A stretch of DNA of 64,000 nucleotides from Psychroserpens damuponensis. Its GTDB lineage: Bacteria; Bacteroidota; Bacteroidia; Flavobacteriales; Flavobacteriaceae. Under the pieces are notes generated by a model. That model did no database searches. It saw only the letters and a list, made by a program, of their open reading frames with translations, and was not told the origin of the DNA. The first letter of the stretch is position 1, and every line of letters begins with the position of its first letter. The position numbers and the translations under genes were made by a program. The DNA lies in assembly GCF_000826655.1 (NCBI RefSeq), contig NZ_JXJO01000004.1:62001-126000 (forward strand). The letters are read 5' to 3'. Positions 30,438 through 39,992 of this stretch are shown here, in pieces.

Positions 30438-31955
30438 ATGAAAAAATCATATACTATAAAATACACACTGTCATTGACACTGCTATTTCTTACATTTTCT
30501 TGTAATGATGTACTTGTTAATGAAGATCCAAATGGAGTAGTCATAGATCAATTACCTCCAGAGGTTATTCTGCCAGGTGCATTTACCGTTCCTTCGGAAA
30601 CATTAATGTCAAGCATGAATGAGCTAGGTAATACAATGTTAGCCACTTGGTCTGGTAATGCACAACAAGTTCAAGCCCCTTATTTTGAAGAATTCCAATA
30701 TCAATTAACTACAGATTTCTATGATGATATTTGGGACAACCTAATGGCAAGAACAGGCAACTTAACACAAATTATCAATAATGACTATAATGATAACTAT
30801 GATTATTTTAAAGGTGCATCTAAAATTTACAGAACATTCTATTTTCAGTATTTAGTAGATATTTATGGAGACATTCCTTTTACAGACATTCATCAAAGAG
30901 GAGACTTATTGTTTCCTGAATATGATAACCAAATAGATGTATATGTGGCGCTCATTAATGATGTGAATGATGCTATAGATCAAATTCAAAATACAAATAC
31001 AAGCACTGCCATACCAATGGGATCTAATGATGTTATTATGAATGGAAACATGAACATGTGGATTAAATTCGGAAACACCTTAAAGCTAAGAATATTATTA
31101 CGTATGTCTGATGCTGCACAATCTACTCCAGATTTACAAGCCATACTCAATACCGAGTTTGCATCACTTAATAATGTTGAATTTTTAGGTTTAGGTGACA
31201 ACGTCACAATTAATCCTGGTTATTCAGATGAAGTCGATCGTATGAATCCTTTTGCCGAAACTTTTGGCTATGCAGCCGGACAATTTGGAAATACAGCTAA
31301 TGAAACATTCTCTAACCTTAGAGCTGGCCCAACAACTTATTTAGTTGAACTGTTAAATGGAACAACCAATGGTGTTTCAGATTCAAGGCTGCAACGATTA
31401 TATACCGTAAGGGCTGGTCAAAGTTCGATACAAGGAAATACTCAAGGAGGAGAAGACCAGCCATCAAGAATTGGACCTGGTTTGTTAAGCTCTCCTCAGC
31501 AAGATGGTTATATCATGACTGCTTCCGAATCCCTTTTCTTACAATCTGAAGCCGTCTTTAAAGGCTTATTAACCTCAGGAAACGCTAAAGATCTTTTTGA
31601 AAGCGCTATCCAATCCTCACATAACAGATTAGGCGCTTCAATTGATAATTACCTTACTCTAGCCAATGATGTCAATGGTATTGGTTGGGATGGTACCGCA
31701 GATAAACTGGAAGCAATCATTACTCAAAAGTGGATTGATTTAGGAGGCACTAATGGTGCCGAAACTTGGATTGAATATACTAGAACAGGCTACCCAAGCA
31801 ATATGCCTTTACCTGATATCACAAACAGACCCAATAGACCCATACGATTATTGTATCCAACCTCAGAATATACAGGGAATTCGGCAAATGTTAGTGAGTA
31901 CAATCAAAATGTAGATTCAGCATTCAATACTTCAATTTTTTGGGACGTTAATTAA
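30438..31955 (+). CDS. SusD/RagB-like surface lipoprotein (SusD-like 2 type)
   Basis: 505 residues with a lipoprotein signal whose acceptor is Cys22 (FLTFSCND). The helical SusD fold shows in TPR-like segments: YDDIWDNLMARTGNLTQII near residue 95 and a C-terminal tail with WIEYTRTGYPSNMPLP typical of the family. It caps the SusC barrel and binds the incoming ligand at the cell surface. Start 4 bases after the SusC stop, so co-translated. Confidence 0.9.
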   Translation: MKKSYTIKYTLSLTLLFLTFSCNDVLVNEDPNGVVIDQLPPEVILPGAFTVPSETLMSSMNELGNTMLATWSGNAQQVQAPYFEEFQYQLTTDFYDDIWDNLMARTGNLTQIINNDYNDNYDYFKGASKIYRTFYFQYLVDIYGDIPFTDIHQRGDLLFPEYDNQIDVYVALINDVNDAIDQIQNTNTSTAIPMGSNDVIMNGNMNMWIKFGNTLKLRILLRMSDAAQSTPDLQAILNTEFASLNNVEFLGLGDNVTINPGYSDEVDRMNPFAETFGYAAGQFGNTANETFSNLRAGPTTYLVELLNGTTNGVSDSRLQRLYTVRAGQSSIQGNTQGGEDQPSRIGPGLLSSPQQDGYIMTASESLFLQSEAVFKGLLTSGNAKDLFESAIQSSHNRLGASIDNYLTLANDVNGIGWDGTADKLEAIITQKWIDLGGTNGAETWIEYTRTGYPSNMPLPDITNRPNRPIRLLYPTSEYTGNSANVSEYNQNVDSAFNTSIFWDVN

Positions 31956-31965
31956 AAAAAAGACA

Positions 31966-32829
31966 ATGAAAACAATAAAATATATACTTATAACAATTCT
32001 AAGTACTGGGCTTATGGTCTCGTGTAACATAGATGATGATCCTCAACAATTAGAAGCTGATTTAGCTGCAACTCCTTTCGTTGTAGGTTTTAATAATAGC
32101 GAAGCAGCTCCTGCTTTCCTTACAGATGGAGCCGTAAACACATTCAGTGAAAATATTGTTTTACTAGGTGGAAATGATTTTTCGAACAATCCAAACATCA
32201 CAGTAAACTTTGAGGTTGACCCAAATTCAACAGCAATCGCTGGTACCGATTTTGATTTCGTGAACAGCACACAATCTATCACGATAGAAGAAAACAGAGA
32301 ATATGCAGCACTCGATATTAATTTTTATTCTGAAAACATAAATATCGACAACCCTAAGGTTTTAATATTAAATATTACATCTGCAGATAACAACGCGGCT
32401 GTTGGCACTCAATTTCAAACCCTTACAATTACTATAAATGGTATTTGTTTTTCTGACATAGGAGGCCTTTACAGTGTAACTACAACTTATGGCTATCACG
32501 ATTTTCTGCCAGACTTTAGCACACACACTATGGATGTAGAAATTGAAGACTTAGGAGACGGTTTATATAACGTTACAGATTTTTCGGGAGGTCTTTACAC
32601 TGTAGGACCATATGTTGCAGCTTATGGAACTGGACCCACAAGCTTTGATGTCGAGTTTATAGAAAATTGTGGAGACATCTCTTGGACTGGTCAAACCGAT
32701 CAATGGGGAACAGTAATCCCTTTATCTGGAGGAGTCAATTCAGTAAATCCTAATACAGGTGTGATTACAATCTCATGGTTTTGTGAAGCATATACCGAAA
32801 ATGGAGTTTCAGTTTACACACCTCTTTAA
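31966..32829 (+). CDS. surface lipoprotein with a Calx-beta-like domain, SusCD-linked
   Basis: 287 residues. Lipobox ends at Cys20; the following NIDDDPQ resembles the acidic lipoprotein export signal that sends Bacteroidota lipoproteins to the cell surface. Residues about 60-150 have the spacing of a Calx-beta / DUF1735-type immunoglobulin-like domain (AIAGTDFDFVNSTQSITIEE). The C-terminal half, with GGLYSVTTTYGYHDF, is not recognised. 10 bases after the SusD-like gene, same operon; probably helps bind the substrate of the transporter. Confidence 0.65.
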   Translation: MKTIKYILITILSTGLMVSCNIDDDPQQLEADLAATPFVVGFNNSEAAPAFLTDGAVNTFSENIVLLGGNDFSNNPNITVNFEVDPNSTAIAGTDFDFVNSTQSITIEENREYAALDINFYSENINIDNPKVLILNITSADNNAAVGTQFQTLTITINGICFSDIGGLYSVTTTYGYHDFLPDFSTHTMDVEIEDLGDGLYNVTDFSGGLYTVGPYVAAYGTGPTSFDVEFIENCGDISWTGQTDQWGTVIPLSGGVNSVNPNTGVITISWFCEAYTENGVSVYTPL

Positions 32830-32841
32830 TAAAGAAATAAT

Positions 32842-33885
32842 ATGAAAAATATAAACAAAAAAATCAGTTACCCGTTAATTATAGTATTCATGTTAAGTCT
32901 CTGTACTTTTTCATGTGAAGATGATGATTCAATTGCTAGACGCGGCAAACCAGCATTAACAATTTTAAATAATTCTGTTACTGTTACTGAAGGAGAAATT
33001 GCTGTATTTACATTAGATGTAGAATATGGTGTTTCTGAAAAAATAGATATTAGGATTGATATTCTAGATACAGACGGAAATCCCGTTGTTACAGCAAATC
33101 CAACCAATGGAGATGCCACAACAGGTGATGGATTCTATGATAGAGTTCTATTTGATGCTATTGAAGTGCCTTACCCAACATGGTTTGAATCTGGATATTT
33201 TGAATATGGATATCAAGGAGGATCAGGTTATATAGCCTCTTTCCCTGCATTTACCGAAACCATTGAACTAAATATTGAAACACTTCAAGATTTTATACAG
33301 GAAGGAACCGAAACTATCAACTTAAGGTTATCGGCTACATCTTTAATGGAAGCAACCATACAGGAAGACATTAGCATAATCATTAATGACTATGTTGGTA
33401 ATGATTTGATAGCAAATTTAAATTGGGCTGGTGATTATTTAGATAGTGGTGCAGACCCTTGTGATATTGATGCTGGTTTAGATTTAGATTTAGAGCTAAT
33501 ATATGATGGTAACTACATACAAACTAGTTATAACAATTGCCCAGAACAACTCATAATTTTAAGTTCAGATGCTGATGGCACATATACCATCGATGCAAGT
33601 TTTTGGACAGCAAACGGAAATACATCAATAGACAGCAACAATATACCTGTGTCTATAGAGTTTATGAAGGATGGTGTGTTTTTTGAATCTGTTGATTTAT
33701 CTTCACTTTTCCCTTTAAATGATGGTGGACTCAATGATGGAAACGGAAACGCAATAACATCTTTTTCCGTAGAAAAAAATGGCAACACGTATACCATTAC
33801 AGATAGTAATAATGCTCAAATTGCACAAGGTCGATTTTCAGACTATAGATTATCATTAGAAGAAAAGAGATTAATAAAAAATTAA
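32842..33885 (+). CDS. surface lipoprotein with a Calx-beta-like domain, SusCD-linked
   Basis: 347 residues. Lipobox with the likely acceptor Cys25 followed by EDDDS, an acidic surface-export signal. An Ig/Calx-beta-like segment covers about residues 35-185 (SVTVTEGEIAVFTLDVEYG ... EGTETINLRLS). The C-terminal ~150 residues are unrecognised, contain two Cys and end in a basic stretch. Last gene of the SusC operon, 12 bases after its neighbour and followed by a terminator. Function as ligand-binding partner is inferred from context. Confidence 0.65.
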   Translation: MKNINKKISYPLIIVFMLSLCTFSCEDDDSIARRGKPALTILNNSVTVTEGEIAVFTLDVEYGVSEKIDIRIDILDTDGNPVVTANPTNGDATTGDGFYDRVLFDAIEVPYPTWFESGYFEYGYQGGSGYIASFPAFTETIELNIETLQDFIQEGTETINLRLSATSLMEATIQEDISIIINDYVGNDLIANLNWAGDYLDSGADPCDIDAGLDLDLELIYDGNYIQTSYNNCPEQLIILSSDADGTYTIDASFWTANGNTSIDSNNIPVSIEFMKDGVFFESVDLSSLFPLNDGGLNDGNGNAITSFSVEKNGNTYTITDSNNAQIAQGRFSDYRLSLEEKRLIKN

Positions 33886-33906
33886 ATATCTAATATTATT
33901 TACATT

Positions 33907-33937
33907 AAAACCATTCTACTTTTAGGATGGTTTTTTT
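33907..33937 (+). terminator. terminator of the SusCD operon
   Basis: Stem AAAACCATTCTA / TAGGATGGTTTT (12 bases with one G-T pair), 4-base loop, then a run of seven Ts. It lies 14 bases before the rlmB ATG. Confidence 0.8.
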
Positions 33938-33950
33938 ATACCTTTGGCCC

Positions 33951-34685
33951 ATGGAAAAGGAAACAACTATCTTTGGTATTAGAGCGGTTATTGAAGCTAT
34001 TAAATCTGGTGAAAATATCGATAAAATATTTTTACAAAAAGGTCTACGTGGCGAGCTATTTACTGAGCTAGAACAGTTACTAAAAAAAGAACGTTTAAAT
34101 AGTTCATATGTACCTGTAGAAAAGTTAAACCGATTAACAAAAGGAAATCACCAAGGTGCAATAGCTCAAATTGCGCCAATTACATTTCATGATATTGAAG
34201 ATTTAGTTTCGAAGGTTATGGAATCTGGCAAAACACCATTATTTCTATTATTGGATCAATTAAGTGATGTTCGTAATTTTGGAGCCATTGTTCGTACTGC
34301 AGAATGCACAGGTGTTTCTGGTATTATTATCCAAAAAAAAGGTGGTGCTCCTGTAAATGGTGATGCTATAAAAACGAGTGCAGGCGCTATTTTTAAAATT
34401 CCTATTTGTAAAGTTGACCATATTAAAGATGCTGTTTTTTATATGCAAGCCAGCGGAATAAAAGTTATCGCAGCTACCGAAAAAACAGATAATACGGTTT
34501 ATGATGTTTCGTTTACAGAACCATGTGCTATCATTATGGGATCAGAAGGAAAAGGTATTAATCCTTCAGTTTTAAAAGTTTCTGATGAAAGAGCAAAGCT
34601 ACCTATTTTAGGAGATATTGAGTCGCTAAATGTATCTGTAGCTTGTGGTGCATTTTTATATGAAGCAGTTAGACAGCGTCGTTAA
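33951..34685 (+). CDS. rlmB: 23S rRNA (guanosine-2'-O-)-methyltransferase RlmB (SpoU/TrmH family)
   Basis: 244 residues from the ATG at 33951; the eight residues before it in the longer frame overlap the terminator. N-terminal substrate-binding domain (IFGIRAVIEAIKSG), then the SPOUT knot with NFGAIVRTAE (motif 1), IMGSEGKGI (motif 2) and NVSVACGAFLYE (motif 3). It methylates a guanosine of 23S rRNA (G2251 in E. coli) using SAM. Its stop shares a TTAA palindrome with the convergent rhomboid gene. Confidence 0.93.
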   Translation: MEKETTIFGIRAVIEAIKSGENIDKIFLQKGLRGELFTELEQLLKKERLNSSYVPVEKLNRLTKGNHQGAIAQIAPITFHDIEDLVSKVMESGKTPLFLLLDQLSDVRNFGAIVRTAECTGVSGIIIQKKGGAPVNGDAIKTSAGAIFKIPICKVDHIKDAVFYMQASGIKVIAATEKTDNTVYDVSFTEPCAIIMGSEGKGINPSVLKVSDERAKLPILGDIESLNVSVACGAFLYEAVRQRR

Positions 34686-35443
34686 TCAACATCGTCAACA
34701 TTTTTATTCTCTTTAAAAGTATAAGTAATATGAGGTTTGATTTCTTCGGAAATGTGCTCCTCCTCCACTTCAGGCGTTTCAAGTTCAAAAAAGTTACCGT
34801 TTTCATCAAATTGCCTTAAAAAAGGATCGTCTTCTTCATTATATTCGGGTTGCTGCCAAATATAACGTTCAGGTTTTGCAATGGCTTTTCTAAAAATAAT
34901 AGCAAATAATAATCCTGAGAGTAATCCTCCAAGATGCCCTTCCCAAGACATGCCTTCTTTAATTGGAAATGCGTACCATATCATACTTCCGTAGAGAAAA
35001 ATAACAATTAATGATAACGCAATTAATCTAAAATGTTTTGCAAATATCCCTTTAAAAAAGATAAAACTAACCAACACATAAACCAACCCGCTAGCACCAA
35101 TATGGTTTGCTGGTCTACCAATAACCCAAGTAAATAAGCCTGAAAGTAAAATACCAAAGAACAAAACCTTCCATGAGATTTTTCGGTAAAAATAAAAAAG
35201 CGCTACAGATAATATAAATAGTGGAATACTGTTATGGTACAAATGCTCAAAATCTGCGTGAATAAACGGGCTCGTAAAAATACCTAACAATCCTTCAACC
35301 TCCTGCGGATAAACACCTAATCGTTTTATCTTAGGAAAAAATCGTACTTGCATCCAAAACACGATCCAAATGGATAGTACAAAAATCAAAGGATACACAA
35401 TGACACTTGTTGAATACTTAAATTGTTCTTGATTATTGCTCAT
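34682..35443 (-). CDS. rhomboid-family intramembrane serine protease
   Basis: 253 residues with six hydrophobic segments. The catalytic dyad is visible: Ser in IGASGLVYV and His in WEGHLGGLLSG. HADFEHLYHN fits the oxyanion-related HxxxN part of helix 2. The C-terminal ~55 residues are an acidic cytoplasmic tail (PEYNEEDDPF ... EEEHISEE). It would cleave membrane proteins within the bilayer; substrates unknown. Overlaps the rlmB stop by 4 bases on the opposite strand. Confidence 0.92.
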   Translation of the reverse strand: MSNNQEQFKYSTSVIVYPLIFVLSIWIVFWMQVRFFPKIKRLGVYPQEVEGLLGIFTSPFIHADFEHLYHNSIPLFILSVALFYFYRKISWKVLFFGILLSGLFTWVIGRPANHIGASGLVYVLVSFIFFKGIFAKHFRLIALSLIVIFLYGSMIWYAFPIKEGMSWEGHLGGLLSGLLFAIIFRKAIAKPERYIWQQPEYNEEDDPFLRQFDENGNFFELETPEVEEEHISEEIKPHITYTFKENKNVDDVD

Positions 35444-35524
35444 ATTAAAAAGTAATTAGCAAAATGCTCTCCATTTAACAAAACTATGAAATATTGTCAC
35501 ATTGGTTTTTTGTAATTTTACATT

Positions 35525-36805
35525 ATGAATGAACCATTAGCTGAACGATTACGCCCACAATCACTCAATGATTATATTAGTCAGTCGCATTTAGTTGGCG
35601 AAACTGGCGTTTTGACACAACAATTACATCAAGGTGTCATTGCATCTATGATATTTTGGGGACCACCTGGTACCGGAAAAACAACATTAGCAAATATTGT
35701 AGCTAATGAATCTAAACGTCCGTTTTATACGCTAAGTGCTATAAATAGTGGAGTAAAAGATATTAGAGACGTTATAGACAAAGCAAAACAAAGTGGAGGC
35801 TTGTTTACTACCAAAAATCCTATTTTATTTATTGATGAGATTCATAGATTTAGTAAATCACAACAAGACTCTTTACTTCAAGCGGTTGAAAAAGGTTGGG
35901 TAACCTTAATTGGTGCCACTACAGAAAATCCAAGTTTTGAGGTGATACCTGCACTCCTATCGCGTTGTCAGGTGTATGTTTTAAAATCATTTTCAAAAGA
36001 TGACCTAGAAGCACTTTTAAATCGTGCGCTAAAAGAAGATGCACTATTTAAAGAACGTAACATTAAACTCAAAGAAACCGAAGCACTCATTAGATTGTCT
36101 GGAGGTGATGGACGAAAGCTTCTCAATCTATTTGAACTCATAATCACTTCCTTTGATAAAAAAGACAATATTGTAATTACAAACGATATCGTTTCTCAAC
36201 GCGTACAAAATAACATGGTGCGTTATGACAAAACTGGAGAACAACATTATGATATTATTTCGGCTTTTATTAAATCTATTCGCGGCAGTGATCCCAATGC
36301 AGCTGTATATTGGTTAGCTAGAATGATTGAAGGTGGTGAAGATGTAAAGTTTATAGCACGACGTTTATTAATTTTAGCAAGTGAAGATATTGGCAACGCC
36401 AACCCTACAGCTTTAGTTATTGCAAATAATGCGTTTCAAGCTGTATCTGTAATTGGTTATCCTGAATCTCGAATAATTTTAAGTCAATGTACAACGTATT
36501 TAGCGACCTCTCCAAAAAGTAATGCTGCTTATGAGGCTATTGGCAAAGCACAACAATTGGTTAAAGAAACCGGAGATTTATCTGTACCGCTTTCGGTTAG
36601 AAATGCACCAACCAAACTTATGAGAGAGTTAGGTTATGGTGACAATTACCAATATGCTCACAATTATGAAAATAACTTTGTACCACATGAATTTTTACCA
36701 GAAGACATTAAAAATACCAAGCTGTATAATCCAGGAAATAATGCAAGAGAGCATGCGCAACGAGAGTTTTTAAAAACCCGTTGGAAAGACAAATACGGTT
36801 ATTAA
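35525..36805 (+). CDS. rarA: replication-associated recombination protein A (RarA/MgsA, AAA+ ATPase)
   Basis: 426 residues. Walker A GPPGTGKTT near residue 45, Walker B FIDEIHRF, sensor region ATTENPSFEV, then the clamp-loader-like C-terminal and tetramerisation domains (DIGNANPTALVIAN, APTKLMRELGYG). It acts at stalled replication forks together with SSB and RecA. Intact. It shares a TTAA stop overlap with the convergent gene on its right. Confidence 0.95.
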   Translation: MNEPLAERLRPQSLNDYISQSHLVGETGVLTQQLHQGVIASMIFWGPPGTGKTTLANIVANESKRPFYTLSAINSGVKDIRDVIDKAKQSGGLFTTKNPILFIDEIHRFSKSQQDSLLQAVEKGWVTLIGATTENPSFEVIPALLSRCQVYVLKSFSKDDLEALLNRALKEDALFKERNIKLKETEALIRLSGGDGRKLLNLFELIITSFDKKDNIVITNDIVSQRVQNNMVRYDKTGEQHYDIISAFIKSIRGSDPNAAVYWLARMIEGGEDVKFIARRLLILASEDIGNANPTALVIANNAFQAVSVIGYPESRIILSQCTTYLATSPKSNAAYEAIGKAQQLVKETGDLSVPLSVRNAPTKLMRELGYGDNYQYAHNYENNFVPHEFLPEDIKNTKLYNPGNNAREHAQREFLKTRWKDKYGY

Positions 36806-37677
36806 AACTTGAGATTTAGCTGAGTTAACTTTGCAATTTCTCCGTTGTATTTTGATAGGTACCAAAAACCGTCTTCTTTATAAACTATTGCATTTTCATC
36901 TTTTACAATAAACACATTTGCTTTAGAGGTTTCTAATAAAATCATGACCACTTTAGGTGTCATATCTACCACTTGGTAACCGTTTTGAGTTGGCTGAGCG
37001 TATAATATAGCTGTTTTTTGAGTAGATTTAGGATCAAGCTCAACTACCTCTTCAATGACTTCTTTCACCGCTATTGTAGAGGTTTTTACTTTAGGTTTTT
37101 GGTCGTGAACTTGTGCTTCGGAAACTTCAACTTCATCATTTTTTTTAGCTTTTAAAGCCTCTACTTCTTTTTTAAGTTTTTCTATTTCTTTAGCTTCAGA
37201 AGTCACTTCATTACTCACACTTTTAGCTGCTGTATTTTCATTAGCAACATATTTATAGTTATAAAATTGAAAAGTTACAAATGCTTCTCTAATGGCCACA
37301 TTATAGGCTTTTTTATATTCCTTTACTTTGGTAGCACCTTCAACAGAAGTCATCACAATATTCCCATTACAGTCTTTCAAATTAAATTGAACTTTAGTTG
37401 CTAAAAATCCTTTGTTTTTTTGAATCTCAGATCGTAATGCTAAACATCTATTTTTACTTAAATCTTCGGGCAAATCTTCATCTTCAAAAAAAGCGGTATA
37501 GCCATACTTATTAAACAAAAATTTAGTTAGTGAACTGGTTTCGTATTGATCTGGATATTTCAAAAACTCCAATTGTTTCGGAATAATTATGTATTTGTAA
37601 TCATTTATAGTGGCTTGAGCACTTAATTGTGTTTGAAAACCGATAAAAAATAGTAATATATAAAGTAATCTATTCAT
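36802..37677 (-). CDS. secreted or periplasmic protein of unknown function with a coiled coil
   Basis: 291 residues, signal peptide (LLYILLFFIGFQTQLSA, cleavage near residue 21). A conserved-looking N-terminal domain (about 22-130; DYKYIIIPKQLEFLK ... LKDCNGNIVM) is followed by a Lys/Glu coiled coil (about 160-185, EIEKLKKEVEALKAKK), a Val-rich linker and a small C-terminal beta domain with YKEDGFWYLSKYNG. I recognise no family with certainty. Stop shared with rarA (TTAA). Confidence 0.7.
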   Translation of the reverse strand: MNRLLYILLFFIGFQTQLSAQATINDYKYIIIPKQLEFLKYPDQYETSSLTKFLFNKYGYTAFFEDEDLPEDLSKNRCLALRSEIQKNKGFLATKVQFNLKDCNGNIVMTSVEGATKVKEYKKAYNVAIREAFVTFQFYNYKYVANENTAAKSVSNEVTSEAKEIEKLKKEVEALKAKKNDEVEVSEAQVHDQKPKVKTSTIAVKEVIEEVVELDPKSTQKTAILYAQPTQNGYQVVDMTPKVVMILLETSKANVFIVKDENAIVYKEDGFWYLSKYNGEIAKLTQLNLKF

Positions 37678-37892
37678 TTGTATTAAAAATTAGGTTCATC
37701 CTGAATTGTAAAGATACACTTTGCGAATTAGAAATATTTTGCAATTTGAACAAATAATGAAGTAGTAAGTGTTATTCATTACATTTCATGAGATGTATCT
37801 AAACATTTTAATCTTACAATATATGCTTAATCGTGTTCATTTCCGAAGTTATAAAAATGTATATCATGGTGATCTCAACCATTATCATCCTG

Positions 37893-38582
37893 CTAAAAAT
37901 ACTTTTTTAAATCTACAAGTTGTCTAACTTGCTTAATGTGAGATGCTGCATTATAGTTATGATAATTAAACAAAATAACATCCAAACCTACATCAATTGC
38001 GCCTAAAATATCTGCTTCGTAATTATCTCCAATCATAATACTGTTGCTTGGTTTGGCATTGGAAGCTTGTAACGCGTGATTAAAAATTATAGGATTTGGT
38101 TTCTTAACTCCAGCTGTTTCAGAGTTTGTTATGGTTTTGAAATATTTAGAAATATTAGCATTATCCATTTTTCGTTGTTGCGCTTCTTCAAATCCGTTGG
38201 TTATGATATGAAGCTCATAATTGTTATGTAAATAATTTAAAAGATCTATTGTACCATCAAAAAGGTGATTAAATGTCGATAAATATGTGATATAATCGAT
38301 AGCTAATTGATTGATAGTAGCATCTGAAACCGTGTAGCCAACAGCATCAAAAGCATCTTTTAATCGTTTATACCTTAAACTTTCTTTATCAATTTTTTCT
38401 TCTCTATAAAGTTTCCAATAGTTTAAATTTATAGGCTCGTAAGCTTTTAAAAAATCAAAAGTATTGACACCTAAAGCATGAACCTCAAAAATTTTTTCAA
38501 AGGTTAATGCAGAGTTCTTATCAAAATCCCAAAGGGTGTGATCTAAGTCAAAAAACACATGTTTAATTCCGTTTAATTTCAT
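37893..38582 (-). CDS. YjjG-family noncanonical pyrimidine nucleotidase (HAD superfamily)
   Basis: 229 residues from the ATG at 38582 (a TTG two codons upstream is less likely). HAD motifs are complete: FFDLDHTLWDF (catalytic Asp pair), ITNGFEEAQ (motif II Thr), GVKKPNPIIF (motif III Lys) and IGDNYEADI (motif IV). The WDFDKNS insert after motif I and the long alpha-helical cap fit YjjG, which dephosphorylates dUMP, dTMP and modified pyrimidine monophosphates. Runs in the same direction as the deacetylase gene upstream (33 bases). Confidence 0.85.
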   Translation of the reverse strand: MKLNGIKHVFFDLDHTLWDFDKNSALTFEKIFEVHALGVNTFDFLKAYEPINLNYWKLYREEKIDKESLRYKRLKDAFDAVGYTVSDATINQLAIDYITYLSTFNHLFDGTIDLLNYLHNNYELHIITNGFEEAQQRKMDNANISKYFKTITNSETAGVKKPNPIIFNHALQASNAKPSNSIMIGDNYEADILGAIDVGLDVILFNYHNYNAASHIKQVRQLVDLKKYF

Positions 38583-38615
38583 GTTCAATATATTTTGAAA
38601 CCTAATAGTTTAATT

Positions 38616-39926
38616 TTAAATTTTAGACTGTTGATCTACCGATTCTAAAATTTGCGTAAATAATTGTTTAAACCCTTTCCAACTAGGATCTTTTCCAAAC
38701 GAATAATTATGAAATACTGGTGTAAACGTTCCATCTACTTGTTTTACCGCATTTATTAAGCGTTGTAACGCTTCTTGCTTATCTAATTGCGAATGCAGTT
38801 TTAACAAGGCGTGATCAATACAATGGAATGAATTTATGAGCAATGGCGTTTGTATTTCATAATCTAAATCATAGAACAAAAACGGTGTACAGGTTCCTGC
38901 TCTAAACCCGAAATAATCTAAATAACCCATTGTAAAATCCTTTTTTACTTCCAACTCGATCAAATTACGATATGAGGACGGCAGATTTATTTTTGAAAAT
39001 GAATTTCTCGTAGACTCCAACTCATAGTTGGTGATATACTCCATTTTCTTCTTTTCCTTTTTTAGAATCGCGATGTCATCCAATGCAAAATAAGATGCCT
39101 TTAAGCCTACTTTGCTATAATCGCCTACAGATTTAATAAGGGATACAAATTTCTTTTTATTGATGTTTATATTTTTATCATAGGTAGAAAAATCACCAAT
39201 TAAAAAGAAAAATATAAACTTAAACTTATACTGCTTTTGCTTATTAATAATCCATTTAAAGGTATCATATGGATCTCGCTCAAACCCAAATAATACTAGA
39301 AAACGTTGATATAATCGTTTCAATTTAAAACGAAACAAATCGGTTAATCCACCTCCTATGGTTCGCAATAATCCTTTTTGTTTATAATAATAAGCCATTG
39401 GTACATCAATGACGGGTTGTATGTTATAGGTTCGCTTCGGAAATGTAAAATCTTCAAATCTCTCTTCTAAAATAGCTTTGAGATTATAAGCCCAAATATC
39501 AACAACGGGTTGTTTTAAGAAATTAGCTTTGTAGGCTAAACTTTCGGTCGCTGTAAAACGTCCATAATCATCTTTTACATGCGGAAGATATTCTTCATAA
39601 CGACTTAATAAATAAAACGAAGCCGCAAAAATATCAAAAGGCAAAGCGCTTTTGTCACCTGTTGGAAAAAAGCATTTTGTACCATTCCAATCTTGCACGT
39701 TTATATCGAGATCTGATAAGCCTTGTTCATACAGTAAATCATGATTTCTAATAAACAACTCATTACTTAAGGGTTGCCTGGTATATGACATTTTAATACT
39801 ATCGTGTGCAATAAACTCTTCTACAGTTGTGGTAAAAGACACGGGAACACCAAGAATTCTAGTACATAAATGTTTAAAAGCATAACGTACTCTAGGTGTA
39901 ATTTTATGTGTGTAGACTAATAGCAA
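38616..39926 (-). CDS. polysaccharide deacetylase-family protein (DUF7033 N-terminal domain)
   Basis: 436 residues. The N-terminal DUF7033-like part (LVYTHKITPRVRYAFKHL ... FPTGDKSALPFDIFAASF) is followed by a NodB-like carbohydrate esterase region (PVIDVPMAYYY; LKASYFALDDIAI; GYLDYFGFRAGT). Some metal-binding Asp/His positions seem changed, so activity is uncertain. The only start that keeps the conserved LVYTHKITPR segment is TTG at 39926: no in-frame ATG lies upstream, and an eight-unit heptanucleotide array ends 4 bases before this TTG. Likely acts on surface polysaccharide or cell wall. Confidence 0.78.
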   Translation of the reverse strand: MLLVYTHKITPRVRYAFKHLCTRILGVPVSFTTTVEEFIAHDSIKMSYTRQPLSNELFIRNHDLLYEQGLSDLDINVQDWNGTKCFFPTGDKSALPFDIFAASFYLLSRYEEYLPHVKDDYGRFTATESLAYKANFLKQPVVDIWAYNLKAILEERFEDFTFPKRTYNIQPVIDVPMAYYYKQKGLLRTIGGGLTDLFRFKLKRLYQRFLVLFGFERDPYDTFKWIINKQKQYKFKFIFFFLIGDFSTYDKNININKKKFVSLIKSVGDYSKVGLKASYFALDDIAILKKEKKKMEYITNYELESTRNSFSKINLPSSYRNLIELEVKKDFTMGYLDYFGFRAGTCTPFLFYDLDYEIQTPLLINSFHCIDHALLKLHSQLDKQEALQRLINAVKQVDGTFTPVFHNYSFGKDPSWKGFKQLFTQILESVDQQSKI

Positions 39927-39930
39927 TATG

Positions 39931-39986
39931 GTGTTTGGTGTTTGGTGTTTGGTGTTTGGTGTTTGGTGTTTGGTGTTTGGTGTTTG
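39931..39986 (-). repeat. heptanucleotide tandem repeat (GTGTTTG)x8 next to a start codon
   Basis: Eight perfect 7-base units, plus a partial ninth, fill the gap between the radC stop and the TTG start of the deacetylase gene. The same unit occurs 20 kb away at 60374-60408. The unit length of 7 is not a multiple of 3. Confidence 0.95.
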
Positions 39987-39992
39987 GTAAAA

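Noticed and set aside
39931-39986. CRISPR-like array
   Set aside because: The units are 7 bases with no spacers; it is a simple tandem repeat.
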